64,000 nucleotides of DNA, taken from positions 124,001-188,000 of the forward strand of contig NZ_FNUZ01000004.1 of assembly GCF_900108225.1 (NCBI RefSeq), given 5' to 3'. Origin of the DNA: Thalassococcus halodurans (GTDB lineage Bacteria > Pseudomonadota > Alphaproteobacteria > Rhodobacterales > Rhodobacteraceae). Within the stretch, counting starts at the first letter, position 1. Each line of letters begins with the position of its first letter. The notes below the pieces were generated by a model. It worked only from the letters and a program-made list of their open reading frames with translations, searched no databases and was not told the DNA's origin. Below, one piece after another: positions 36,927 to 45,890 of the stretch. The translations under genes and the position numbers were made by a program.

Positions 36927-38335
36927 AACTTGTCCCCGAACAGAAACTCTGCCGCGCGATCCAGCCGGATATGCGGCGGGCCCTCACCAGGGCGCAGGCG
37001 CAGGGGCGACGGGGCAAAGGCCATATTGCCGTAATCTCCATCCAGCCAAGCCTCCGCACCCTGACGTGCAGGGGCGAGTAAACGCGCGGGGTCTTCGGGC
37101 AGTTCGCCTGCATAAAACGCCGCTTCTTTGCCGGTCATCAACGTGCCGCGCACACAGTCCAGTTCCCCGCCGTTGTGCGGCACTGTGGTTTCCGTCGTTG
37201 CCCGCAACGAGGCCAAAGACAATGCCTTGGTCTTGGCGCCAGCAAAGTTCGCGCGGTCTTCGGCATCCCGCAACAGTGCTTTGGTGATTTGGGTCAGCTG
37301 ACGGTGCTGGGTGTGGTGAAGATGGTCGGCCTTGGTTGCGGCAAACAGGATGCGTTCCACCCGTTTGCCCAGCAAAAGCTGCGTCAGAAAGGCGTTCGGG
37401 CCGGGGCGGAACGCGCCCATCACCTCGGACAACACGCGGCGCATATCTTCAACCGCTTTTGGGCCTTGGTGGATGGCATTCAGCACATCAACCAGCACGA
37501 CCTGACGGTCGATTTTGGAAAAGTGGTCGCGGAAAAACGGTTTCACCACGCGGGATTTATAGGCCTCAAACCGCCGCTCCATTTCGCGCCACAGGCTTTT
37601 GCGCGGGGCGTTCGGTTGTTCGGGCAGGGGGGCGAATGTCAGCACAGGACTACCCGCCAGATCGCCGGGCAACAGGAACCGCCCCGGCGTACAGTCGGAA
37701 AAGCCCGCCTTGCGCGCGGCGTTCAGGTAGTCGGTAAATGCATCGGCCAATGCGCGCGCGCGGGGTTCGGCCAGATCGGCCGTGCCGTCTTCGGCGTTTG
37801 CGAGCGCCAGAAACTCTGTGCCTTCGGGTCGCTCGGACAGGCGGGCAAGCGTTTCCTGGCTCCATTCCACATAAGTTTTGTCGAGCAACGCCAGATCCAG
37901 CAGCCATTCGCCGGGATAATCGACGATATCCAGATGCACGGTGCGCGGCCCTTGGATGCCGCCCAGAATGCCCGTCGGCTGCACCTTCAACGACAGGCGC
38001 AGTTCAGACACGGCGCGGGTGCTGTCGGGCCAGTGCGGGCTGGTCGAGGTCAGCGCAGCAAGGTGTTCTTCGTAATCAAAGCGCGGCAGCGTGTCGTCGG
38101 GCTGCGGCTGCAAGTAGGCGGCGACAATCCGGCCCTCTGCCTCGGCCAAAAGCTGCCCCATGCGGGCGCGGTCCATCAGATTGGCGACCAGCGATGTTAT
38201 GAAAACCGTCTTGCCCGCCCGCGCAAGCCCCGTCACGCCCAAGCGGATTGTGGTGTCCGTAAAGGGGCTGGCCAATGTGCTGGCCACATTTTCCACGCCG
38301 CGCGTGAGGTTGTCGGCGAGGCTTCCGATTACCAA
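36923..38335 (-). CDS. YcjX-like P-loop GTPase family protein
   Basis: A 470-residue protein of the YcjX family (P-loop ATP/GTP binding). Walker A is GLARAGKTVFITSLV near residue 40 and other family blocks are LDIVDYPGEWLLDLALLD near residue 137 and VVLVDVLNAIHQGP near residue 283. The frame is open from 38428, but I choose TTG at 38335: it has AAGGA 7 bases upstream and produces the typical start MVIGSLADNLTRGVE. First gene of the ycjX-GNAT-ycjF unit. The family is tied to phage-shock-like envelope stress in E. coli; here no psp genes are near. Confidence 0.88.
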   Translation of the reverse strand: MVIGSLADNLTRGVENVASTLASPFTDTTIRLGVTGLARAGKTVFITSLVANLMDRARMGQLLAEAEGRIVAAYLQPQPDDTLPRFDYEEHLAALTSTSPHWPDSTRAVSELRLSLKVQPTGILGGIQGPRTVHLDIVDYPGEWLLDLALLDKTYVEWSQETLARLSERPEGTEFLALANAEDGTADLAEPRARALADAFTDYLNAARKAGFSDCTPGRFLLPGDLAGSPVLTFAPLPEQPNAPRKSLWREMERRFEAYKSRVVKPFFRDHFSKIDRQVVLVDVLNAIHQGPKAVEDMRRVLSEVMGAFRPGPNAFLTQLLLGKRVERILFAATKADHLHHTQHRQLTQITKALLRDAEDRANFAGAKTKALSLASLRATTETTVPHNGGELDCVRGTLMTGKEAAFYAGELPEDPARLLAPARQGAEAWLDGDYGNMAFAPSPLRLRPGEGPPHIRLDRAAEFLFGDKL

Positions 38336-38445
38336 GATGCTGTCCTTCCAACTCGTATCCAACCCCAAGATAAGGGCGCGCAAGGGCAGTTGCCAGAGGG
38401 GACAAAGACTTGCCCGTTCCCATGCCATTCGCTAAGGCGCATTTT

Positions 38446-39213
38446 ATGCCCAGATTTGCGCTACAAGTAGAATATGATGGCCGCCCCTTTGCGGGCTGGC
38501 AGCGTCAGGCGGATCAGCCCTCGGTTCAGGGGGCGATCGAGGATGCTTTGGCCAAACTGGAACCGGGCCCGCACACGATTGCAGCGGCGGGGCGGACGGA
38601 TGCGGGCGTGCATGCCCGCGCACAGGTCTGCCATTGCGATCTGCAAAAGCCGTGGGATGCGTTCAAGCTGATGTCGGCGCTGAATCACCATTTGAAACCT
38701 TTGCCCGTTGCCATCGTCGGATCGTCCGAGGTGGATGAGGATTGGCACGCGCGGTTTTCGGCGCATGAACGCCGGTATTTATTCCGTATACTCAACCGCC
38801 GGTCCCGCCCGACTTTGGAAGAAGGTCAGGTCTGGCACGTGGCGCATCCTTTGGATGTCGAAGCGATGCGCGAAGGGGCCAAGCATCTGATTGGTCTGCA
38901 TGACTTCACGACGTTCCGGTCCACGATGTGTCAGGCGGCAAGTCCGGTTAAGACACTGGATGAGCTGAGCATTTCCGAGGTGCCGACGACAGCCGGTCTG
39001 GAAATCCACTTCTACCTGCGGGCACGGTCGTTCCTGCACAATCAGGTGCGCAGCTTTGTCGGCACGCTGGAACGTGTGGGCGCGGGCGGGTGGCATCCGG
39101 ACAAGGTGCGCGAGGCGCTGGAAGCCAAGGATCGCGCGGCCTGCGGGCCTGTGTGTCCGCCCCATGGACTGTATCTGGTGGGTGTCGGCTATCCGGACGA
39201 TCCTTTTGCTTGA
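38446..39213 (+). CDS. truA: tRNA pseudouridine synthase A
   Basis: Makes pseudouridine at positions 38-40 of the anticodon stem. The 255-residue protein starts [20 protein letters not shown] and has the catalytic aspartate in [10 protein letters not shown] (about residue 54) and the conserved [15 protein letters not shown] near residue 194. The ATG at 38446 is the first with family-like sequence; an in-frame ATG at 38410 would add a non-conserved tail. Divergent from ycjX, with the short intergenic space shared. Confidence 0.96.
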   Translation: MPRFALQVEYDGRPFAGWQRQADQPSVQGAIEDALAKLEPGPHTIAAAGRTDAGVHARAQVCHCDLQKPWDAFKLMSALNHHLKPLPVAIVGSSEVDEDWHARFSAHERRYLFRILNRRSRPTLEEGQVWHVAHPLDVEAMREGAKHLIGLHDFTTFRSTMCQAASPVKTLDELSISEVPTTAGLEIHFYLRARSFLHNQVRSFVGTLERVGAGGWHPDKVREALEAKDRAACGPVCPPHGLYLVGVGYPDDPFA

Positions 39214-39244
39214 AGCATGACGCGACCCGCCTAGGTCGCTAGTC

Positions 39245-39910
39245 ATGAAAAACGCACTCATCATCGGAGCGTCAGGTGGCATCGGGGCCGCTGTGGCGCA
39301 AGAACTGACCGCACGTGGCGTGCAAGTCACCGGACTGTCGCGGTCTGTCGACGGTTTGGATGTGACCGATGAGGCATCGATCCAGGAACATCTGTCGCGG
39401 CTGGACGGCCCGTTCGATCTGATCTTTGTTGCGACGGGCGCGCTAGAGATCGACGGCGCTGCGCCTGAAAAATCGATCAAGCGGTTGGACCCGCAGGCCA
39501 TGATCGATCAGTTCCGCCTGAACACGATTGGCCCAGCGATGGTTCTGAAACACGCCATCGGGCTGGTCCCGCGCAAGGAGCGCGCGGTTATGTCGGTGCT
39601 GTCCGCGCGCGTCGGGTCGATCGGGGATAACGGATTGGGCGGCTGGTATTCCTATCGCACCGCCAAGGCGGCGGTGAACCAGATTGTGCATTCGGCCGCC
39701 ATCGAGTTCGCCCGCACGCACAAGGAACTGGCCTGCGTTGCTCTGCATCCTGGTACGGTCGAAACCAACTTTACCGCCAAATATGCCGACAACCATCCAA
39801 CCGTCACGCCCGAGGTCGCGGCCATGCGGCTCTGCGATGTGATGGCCAGCCTGACGCCCGAGGAGACGGGGCGGTTTTACGATTATGCCAAGAAGGAAAT
39901 TCCGTGGTGA
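39245..39910 (+). CDS. SDR family oxidoreductase
   Basis: A 221-residue short-chain dehydrogenase. The Rossmann motif GASGGIGAAVAQEL is at residues 8-21 and the catalytic YxxxK lies in YSYRTAKAAVNQ near residue 140, with a serine in VLSARVGS before it. NAD(P) preference is not decidable. Its end overlaps the photolyase start, so both are probably co-transcribed; in other Rhodobacteraceae I recall SDR genes beside the photolyase, but the functional link is not known. Confidence 0.92.
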   Translation: MKNALIIGASGGIGAAVAQELTARGVQVTGLSRSVDGLDVTDEASIQEHLSRLDGPFDLIFVATGALEIDGAAPEKSIKRLDPQAMIDQFRLNTIGPAMVLKHAIGLVPRKERAVMSVLSARVGSIGDNGLGGWYSYRTAKAAVNQIVHSAAIEFARTHKELACVALHPGTVETNFTAKYADNHPTVTPEVAAMRLCDVMASLTPEETGRFYDYAKKEIPW

Positions 39911-41433
39911 GCCGTCTTGTTCTGGTGCTTGGGGATCAGCTTTCTGAAAATCTGTCTGCTTTGGAAAAGGCGAATAAGGACAGCGATATCGTCGTGATGG
40001 CCGAGGTCGCGGATGAGGCGACCTATGTGCAGCATCACCCCAAGAAAATCGCGCTGATCTTTGCAGCTATGCGCAAGTTTGCGGCGCGGCTTCGGGACGA
40101 TGGTTGGGACGTGCGTTACACCGAACTGGACGATACGGACAATTGCGGCTCCATCCCCGGTGAATTGCTGCGCCGCGCGGATGAAACGGGCGCGAAAGAG
40201 GTGATTGCCACCCAATGCGGTGAGTGGCGGCTGATCAACGCGCTTGAGGATATGCCGTTGAAGCTAACCGTGCATCCGGACACGCGGTTTGTGGCATCCT
40301 TGGATGAATTCAACGATTGGGCGGATGGGCGAAAATCGCTTCGGATGGAGTATTTCTATCGCGAGATGCGGCGCAAAACCGGTCTGTTGATGGAGGATGG
40401 CGAACCTGCGGGCGGCAAGTGGAATTTCGACCACGACAACCGCAAACCCGCGCCTGATGCCGTCGATTTCAACGGCCCGATGGAATTCACGCCGGACGAC
40501 ACAGTGGAAGAGGTGCTTGATCTGGTCGAGGCGCGGTTTGGCAACAGTTTCGGCACCTTGCGCCCGTTCTGGTATGCCACCGATCAGGGGCAGGCGCGCC
40601 GTGCGCTGTCGCATTTCATCAAACACGCGCTGCCGAAGTTCGGTGATTTTCAGGATGCGATGCTGGATGACAATCGCTTTCTTTATCATTCGGTGATCTC
40701 GGCCTACATCAACATCGGTCTTCTGGACCCGCTTGAGGTTTGTCAGGCTGCCGAACAGGCGTGGAAAGATGGCGATGCGCCGATCAATGCGGTCGAGGGG
40801 TTCATTCGTCAGATCATCGGCTGGCGTGAATACGTACGGGGCATCTATTTCCGCGAAGGTCCGGATTATCCGCGCCGCAATGCGCTGAACCACCAACGCA
40901 AACTGCCCGAGTTTTTCTGGACCGCCGACACCAAGATGCGCTGTGTTGCGAAGGCCGTCGAACAGACGCGGGACGAGGCCTATGCCCACCACATCCAGCG
41001 GCTTATGGTGACGGGCAACTTCGCGCTGCTTGCGGGGATCAATCCGCATGAGGTGCATGAATGGTATCTGCGCGTTTACATTGACGCCTTCGAATGGGTC
41101 GAAGCACCGAATGTCGTGGGGATGAGCCAGTTTGCCGATGACGGGATCATCGCCTCAAAACCCTATGTGTCGTCGGGCAGTTACATCGACAAGATGTCAG
41201 ATCACTGCAAAGCCTGCGACTACAAGGTCAAAGACAAGACCGGCGAAAATGCCTGTCCGTTCAATCTGCTCTACTGGCATTTCATGGATCGCCACCGTGA
41301 CAAATTCGGGGGCAATCCGCGCATGGGGCAGATGTATGCAACATGGGACAGGATGAAGGATGATCGCAAGGAAACCGTTCTGCGCGAGGCAGATCAATTC
41401 CTTGAGAAACTGTCCAAAGGCGAACGCGTCTAG
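39904..41433 (+). CDS. [Fe-S] bacterial photolyase/cryptochrome (PhrB/CryB class)
   Basis: A 509-residue photolyase-related protein. The N-terminal DPRP-like domain (VLVLGDQLSENLSALE) and the FAD-binding part (IRQIIGWREYVRGIYF near residue 300) fit the iron-sulfur class. Four cysteines, C347, C435, C438 and C451, reproduce the ligand spacing of the [4Fe-4S] cluster in Agrobacterium PhrB, a (6-4) photolyase. Start is one of two adjacent GTG codons at 39904/39907 that overlap the SDR stop. Expected to repair UV lesions or act in light signalling; the ligand pattern supports the class but not the exact lesion. Confidence 0.92.
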   Translation: MVSRLVLVLGDQLSENLSALEKANKDSDIVVMAEVADEATYVQHHPKKIALIFAAMRKFAARLRDDGWDVRYTELDDTDNCGSIPGELLRRADETGAKEVIATQCGEWRLINALEDMPLKLTVHPDTRFVASLDEFNDWADGRKSLRMEYFYREMRRKTGLLMEDGEPAGGKWNFDHDNRKPAPDAVDFNGPMEFTPDDTVEEVLDLVEARFGNSFGTLRPFWYATDQGQARRALSHFIKHALPKFGDFQDAMLDDNRFLYHSVISAYINIGLLDPLEVCQAAEQAWKDGDAPINAVEGFIRQIIGWREYVRGIYFREGPDYPRRNALNHQRKLPEFFWTADTKMRCVAKAVEQTRDEAYAHHIQRLMVTGNFALLAGINPHEVHEWYLRVYIDAFEWVEAPNVVGMSQFADDGIIASKPYVSSGSYIDKMSDHCKACDYKVKDKTGENACPFNLLYWHFMDRHRDKFGGNPRMGQMYATWDRMKDDRKETVLREADQFLEKLSKGERV

Positions 41434-41436
41434 CGC

Positions 41437-42894
41437 TTATTCGGTGGCTGCAGGTTCGTCGGCAGGGGCCTCTTCCGCCGGTTCTTCGGCGGTGGGGGCG
41501 TTCGGGCCTGTCAGGGCGCCGTTGATCCATGTGCCGCTGGCTTCCTCGCCCGTGGCATAGCGCATGGTGCCGTCGCCGCTGCGTTTGCCATCCTCGAAAC
41601 TGCCTTCATAGATGTCGCCGCTGGCGTAGGTGGCAATGCCGGTGCCGTGGATTTTGCCGTTCTGCCAGCCGCCTTCGTAGGTAAAGCCGTCAGGCATCAC
41701 GATTTTGCCGATACCATCGCGTTTGCCGTCTTTGAACATGCCGGTATAGATCGTGCCATCTGGGTAGGTGGCGGTGCCTTCGCCTTCGCGGCGGCCTTGG
41801 ACCCAGTTGCCTTCATAGCGGTAGCCGTCGGGGTAGGTCATCACGCCGAAGCCGTCGTTCTTGGCGTTCACAAAGCCGCCTTCATAGGTCAGGCCATTGG
41901 CGTAGGTCGCGATGCCCTTGCCCTGGATCACGCCATCGACCCAATCGCCTTCATAAGTCGCGCCATCGGGATAGGTGATTTTGCCCTGACCATTGGCCAG
42001 ATCGCCACGGAACTGGCCCTCATAGATCGACCCGTCGGGGTAGGTCACGCGGCCTGTGCCGTCGATCTGCCCGGCCACCCATTCGCCGGTGTAGGTATAG
42101 CCGTCCTGTCCACGGAAGGTGCCGATGCCTTGACGCTGGTCATTCTGAAACGCGCCTTCGTAAACGTCGCCTGACTTATAGGTAACCTTGCCCTGACCTT
42201 CGCGACGGCCCGCGACGAATTCGCCTTCGTAGACATCGCCATTGGCCTGATAAAGCGTCCCGACGCCGTGGATCTGGTCGTCTTGCCACATGCCCTCATA
42301 ACGCAGGCCGTCGGCCATCGTGATCTCGCCCTTGCCTTCGCGCGATCCGCCGGACACGCGGCCATCGTATTTCGATCCGTCGGCATAAGTGATCTTGGCG
42401 TTGCCTTCCTTGACGCCGTTCACCCAGTCACCTTCGTAGATATAGCCAGTGGGGGCGGTCATCGTGCCGCGCCCGTGGTGCAGCGCGTTGCGGAACGATC
42501 CTTCGTAAACCATGCCGTTGGCGTATTTCATCACGCCCTGACCTGTGATTTTTCCGTCCAGCCATGTGCCTTCGTAGATCGAGCCATCGGCAAAGACGAT
42601 TTTGCCTGTGCCTTCGGGTTTGCCCTTGGCAAAGCTGCCCTCATAGACCGATCCGTTGGGGAACCGTGCGACGCCCTGACCACGGATTTCGCCTTCGACC
42701 CAGTCACCACTGTATTCATAGCCGTTGGGCAGGCGGTAGGTACCCTGACCGTGCTGTAGCCCGTTCTGAAAGCCGCCTTCGTAGACGCCGCCGTCATCGT
42801 ATTGCTTGGTCTGGACGTTGCCGGATTGCGCAAGGGCCATCATCGGCAGGGTTGCCAGTGCACATCCCAGAACGACCGTTTTCACCTTGCCCAT
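41437..42894 (-). CDS. Exported MORN-repeat protein
   Basis: A 485-residue protein consisting almost entirely of MORN repeats of 23 residues (consensus YEGxWxxGxxxGxGxxxxxDG). I count 18 complete units and one degenerate last one after a signal peptide at residues 1-23 (KTVVLGCALATLPMMALA), followed by an acidic Ala/Glu/Pro-rich tail. The start at 42894 has GGAG about 8 bases upstream. Bacterial MORN proteins are often linked to membranes or peptidoglycan, but no function is established here. The neighbouring photolyase ends 3 bases away on the other strand; no functional link is evident. Confidence 0.9.
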   Translation of the reverse strand: MGKVKTVVLGCALATLPMMALAQSGNVQTKQYDDGGVYEGGFQNGLQHGQGTYRLPNGYEYSGDWVEGEIRGQGVARFPNGSVYEGSFAKGKPEGTGKIVFADGSIYEGTWLDGKITGQGVMKYANGMVYEGSFRNALHHGRGTMTAPTGYIYEGDWVNGVKEGNAKITYADGSKYDGRVSGGSREGKGEITMADGLRYEGMWQDDQIHGVGTLYQANGDVYEGEFVAGRREGQGKVTYKSGDVYEGAFQNDQRQGIGTFRGQDGYTYTGEWVAGQIDGTGRVTYPDGSIYEGQFRGDLANGQGKITYPDGATYEGDWVDGVIQGKGIATYANGLTYEGGFVNAKNDGFGVMTYPDGYRYEGNWVQGRREGEGTATYPDGTIYTGMFKDGKRDGIGKIVMPDGFTYEGGWQNGKIHGTGIATYASGDIYEGSFEDGKRSGDGTMRYATGEEASGTWINGALTGPNAPTAEEPAEEAPADEPAATE

Positions 42895-43058
42895 TTGCTT
42901 TGCTCCGCCCTTGCCGTCGTCACAGGGCATTTGGCCCCGACTGTTCAGGGGAAAACTAGTGGACGGGCCGCTTTGGCACAACGTCTTTTGCCGGTTGGAC
43001 TTTTACTCCGGCGTGCTTCTGCTATGTGGATTGCGACGAAAGGTGAAAGGTACAACCC

Positions 43059-44717
43059 ATGGCAGACCGTTTTCGCATCACGCTGGCCCAGCTGAACCCC
43101 ACTGTGGGCGATTTGCAGGGTAATGCCGCCAAAGCGCGTGAGGCATGGGAGGCAGGCAAAGCCGCCGGTTCCGATCTGGTTGCCTTCCCCGAGCTGTTCA
43201 TCACCGGCTACAACGCGCAGGATCTGATGCGCAAACCTGCGTTTTACACCGAAGCGATCGAGGTGCTGCGCGAGTTGGCCAAGGACTGTGCCGACGGTCC
43301 GGCGGTTGCCATCGGTGCGCCGTGGATCGAAGGGACGGACCTGTATAACGCCTATCACGTGCTGCAAAACGGCGAGGTGACGGCGACGGTGCTGAAGCAT
43401 CACCTGCCCAACAACAACGTCTTTGACGAAGTGCGCGTGTTCACGTCTGGCCCAGTCGCGGGTCCGTTTAGCGTGGGACCTGTGCGCATCGGCAGCCCGA
43501 TCTGCGAAGACGCGTGGCACGAAGATGTGGCTGAAACGCTGGCCGAAACCGGCGCTGAAATCCTGCTGGTCCCGAACGGGTCGCCTTACTACCGCGATAA
43601 GATGGAAGTGCGCCTGAACCACATGGTCAGCCGCGTCGTCGAAACCGATCTGCCGCTGGTTTACCTGAATATGGTCGGCGGTCAGGATGATCAGGTGTTC
43701 GACGGTGGTTCGTTCGTGCTGAACCGCAAGGGCGAGATCGCGGTCAAGCTGGCGGTTTTTGATGAGGTGATTTCCCACGTCGATTTTGAACAAGGCCCCG
43801 AAGGCTGGGTCGCGCTGCCCGGTGAGTTCGTGACCCATCCCGACAATATGGAGCAGGACTATCACGTGATGGTTCTGTCCCTGCGTGACTACATGCGCAA
43901 GACGGGGTTCAAGAAGGTGCTGTTGGGTCTGTCCGGAGGTGTGGACTCGGCGCTGGTGGCGACGATAGCAGCGGATGCGCTGGGCGCGGACAATGTGCGC
44001 TGTGTGATGCTGCCGTCGGAATATACGTCGGAACACAGCCTTGAGGACGCTAAGGAAATGGCGACCAATCTGGGCTGCCGCTATGACTTTGTGCCGATCA
44101 AGCAGGGCCGCGACGCGATCACCGCCACGCTTGCCCCGCTGTTTGAAGGCACCGAAGAAGGCCTGACCGAAGAAAACATCCAGTCGCGCCTGCGCGGTCT
44201 GCTGTTGATGGCGCTGTCCAACAAGTTTGGCGAGATGCTGCTAACCACGGGCAACAAATCCGAGGTCGCAGTTGGCTATGCCACGATCTATGGAGACATG
44301 GCGGGCGGCTATAACCCGATTAAAGACCTGTATAAAACGCGCGTCTTCGACATCTGCCGCTGGCGGAACGAAAATCACCGCGACTGGATGATGGCGCCCG
44401 CGGGCGCCGTGATCCCTGATCGGATCATCACCAAGCCGCCGTCGGCGGAACTGCGTGAAGATCAGAAGGACAGCGATTCACTGCCTGATTATCCGGTGCT
44501 GGATGGCATCTTGAAAATCCTTGTGGATCAGGATGGCTCGATCGCGGATTGCGTCGCAGCGGGCTATTCGCGCGAGGATGCCAAGCGGGTCGAACACCTG
44601 CTGTACATCAGCGAATACAAACGCTTCCAATCAGCGCCGGGTGCACGTCTGTCGCCACGCGCGTTCTGGCTGGATCGCCGCTATCCTATTGCCAACCGTT
44701 GGCGCGATAAGGGCTAG
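43059..44717 (+). CDS. nadE: Glutamine-dependent NAD+ synthetase
   Basis: Amidates nicotinic acid adenine dinucleotide, last step of NAD synthesis. The 552-residue protein fuses an N-terminal carbon-nitrogen hydrolase (glutaminase) domain, with Glu in FPELFITGY, Lys in LKHHLPNN and Cys in PICEDAWHED, and a C-terminal synthetase domain with LGLSGGVDSALVATIAADAL (about residue 287). The C-terminus LDRRYPIANRW is normal for the family. Its stop codon shares bases with that of the converging thpR (CTAG). Confidence 0.96.
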   Translation: MADRFRITLAQLNPTVGDLQGNAAKAREAWEAGKAAGSDLVAFPELFITGYNAQDLMRKPAFYTEAIEVLRELAKDCADGPAVAIGAPWIEGTDLYNAYHVLQNGEVTATVLKHHLPNNNVFDEVRVFTSGPVAGPFSVGPVRIGSPICEDAWHEDVAETLAETGAEILLVPNGSPYYRDKMEVRLNHMVSRVVETDLPLVYLNMVGGQDDQVFDGGSFVLNRKGEIAVKLAVFDEVISHVDFEQGPEGWVALPGEFVTHPDNMEQDYHVMVLSLRDYMRKTGFKKVLLGLSGGVDSALVATIAADALGADNVRCVMLPSEYTSEHSLEDAKEMATNLGCRYDFVPIKQGRDAITATLAPLFEGTEEGLTEENIQSRLRGLLLMALSNKFGEMLLTTGNKSEVAVGYATIYGDMAGGYNPIKDLYKTRVFDICRWRNENHRDWMMAPAGAVIPDRIITKPPSAELREDQKDSDSLPDYPVLDGILKILVDQDGSIADCVAAGYSREDAKRVEHLLYISEYKRFQSAPGARLSPRAFWLDRRYPIANRWRDKG

Positions 44718-45283
44718 GTCGCGGGGTAGGGCGTGTTTTCGGACTGAAGTTCGTAATCCTCAAGCGGGATGTAATACGCCCCCGTTTTGGTCAGCACGGA
44801 TTCATAAAGCGTGAATTGGGTGGCGGGGATGTCCGGCAGGCTCATGGTGCCTTCGCGCTTCAGAAACTCGCCCAGCCGCGCCTGTTCGTCGCTGTTCATC
44901 TTGCCTGGAAGGCGGGCAAAGGTGACATGCGGGCGGAACCTGCGGCGTTCCAGAACCACACCGGCACCGTGAATGCGCGACAGGATGCTGTCGTGCAGTT
45001 GGGTCAGAGCTGCTCCGCCGTCCGCGCCCAAGGCCAAGGCATGGCCGCCGTGCCCACCAAGGCTTTCAATGCCGGACAGGGAAAAGCTGAACGCTTGCTG
45101 TTTGATCGTGCCCATGGCGTCGTGGATTTCAGACAGATCGGCTTTGGACATATCCCCAAGAAACGCCAGTGTCAGATGGATGTTTTCTTCTGCCACAGCG
45201 CGCCCGACAGGGCACCGGTCGCCCATGGCCGCGATCACCTCGGCGTCTGACGGGGGAAGGGGAAGGGCAAGAAAGGCGCGCAT
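44714..45283 (-). CDS. thpR: RNA 2',3'-cyclic phosphodiesterase
   Basis: A 189-residue 2H phosphoesterase of the LigT/ThpR family. Both HxTx motifs are present: HLTLAFLG near residue 36 and HVTFARLP near residue 118. The N-terminus MRAFLALPLPPSD is typical. It hydrolyses 2',3'-cyclic phosphate ends of RNA or ligates tRNA halves in vitro; its cellular role is not known. Convergent with nadE, upstream of soxR by about 65 bases on the same strand. Confidence 0.92.
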   Translation of the reverse strand: MRAFLALPLPPSDAEVIAAMGDRCPVGRAVAEENIHLTLAFLGDMSKADLSEIHDAMGTIKQQAFSFSLSGIESLGGHGGHALALGADGGAALTQLHDSILSRIHGAGVVLERRRFRPHVTFARLPGKMNSDEQARLGEFLKREGTMSLPDIPATQFTLYESVLTKTGAYYIPLEDYELQSENTPYPAT

Positions 45284-45350
45284 TGATTAGTCCTTGGGTC
45301 TTTGTCCCCAAGACTTGGCAAATGCAAAGGCAGGGAACAAGGGGAAGCCG

Positions 45351-45803
45351 CTAGTCCGATGTGTCGCCCATCAGATAGCGTGGGCCATCGCCCTTTTGGG
45401 CGGCAGTGTCATCGCGATTGTAAAGCGCGCAGCGTTCAAGGCTGAGGCAGCCGCACCCGATGCATCCATCCAGATCGTCGCGTAGTTTGGTCAGGGTGGC
45501 GATTTTCTGGTCCAGTTCCTGTTTGAAGCCTTCGCTGATGTCCTTCCAATCCTTGGCTGTCGGTGTGCGCGCCTCTGGCAGGTCTGCCAGCAGTTCGGCG
45601 ATGCGGGGCAGGGTAAAGCCGAACCCTTGGGCGATGCGCACGAAACTGAGCCTGCGAATGTCGGCGCGTCGAAACCGACGGTTTCCACCGGGGGCACGCA
45701 TCGGTGTGATCAGGCCCATGTCCTCGTAATAGCGGATTGCCGATACGGCGAGGCCGGTACGGGCAGCGACCTGCCCAATGCTGAGAATATCATCGGCACG
45801 CAT
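45351..45803 (-). CDS. soxR: Redox-sensing transcriptional activator SoxR
   Basis: MerR-family regulator that binds DNA through an N-terminal HTH and senses redox-cycling compounds by a [2Fe-2S] cluster. The 150-residue protein has the HTH (SIGQVAARTGLAVSAIRYYE, residues 8-27), the dimer helix and the cluster ligands in CIGCGCLSLERC: C114, C117, C119 and C125. It starts at 45803 beside an operator that matches the SoxR consensus (45819-45834), divergent from a VOC-fold gene. Outside the enterics SoxR controls small sets of genes directly; no soxS is present. Confidence 0.96.
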   Translation of the reverse strand: MRADDILSIGQVAARTGLAVSAIRYYEDMGLITPMRAPGGNRRFRRADIRRLSFVRIAQGFGFTLPRIAELLADLPEARTPTAKDWKDISEGFKQELDQKIATLTKLRDDLDGCIGCGCLSLERCALYNRDDTAAQKGDGPRYLMGDTSD

Positions 45804-45813
45804 GAAAAACCTC

Positions 45814-45844
45814 TTGATCTAAAGTTAACTTGAGAACTTAGGGT
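45814..45844 (+). promoter_or_regulatory. SoxR operator in a 19-base-spacer promoter for the VOC gene
   Basis: CTAAAGTTAACTTGAG at 45819-45834 matches the SoxR palindrome (CTCAAGTTAACTTGAG) in 15 of 16 positions. It lies between TTGATC (45814-45819) and TAGGGT (45839-45844), spaced 19 bases, the over-long spacing that MerR-type activators need. The promoter points to the VOC gene; the site also covers the soxR start region, so autoregulation is likely. Confidence 0.8.
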
Positions 45845-45890
45845 GTGATTCAGGCCGGATCAAGCCGGTGATTTTCGAAAGGAAAACGTT

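Noticed and set aside
41700-42800. Tandem DNA repeats as a satellite or CRISPR-like array
   Set aside because: The 69-base periodicity comes from the 23-residue MORN protein repeat; units diverge and have no spacer logic.
42564-43123. Plus-strand frames opposite the MORN gene and its leader
   Set aside because: Shadows of the repeat gene; repeat periodicity makes long frames on the opposite strand.
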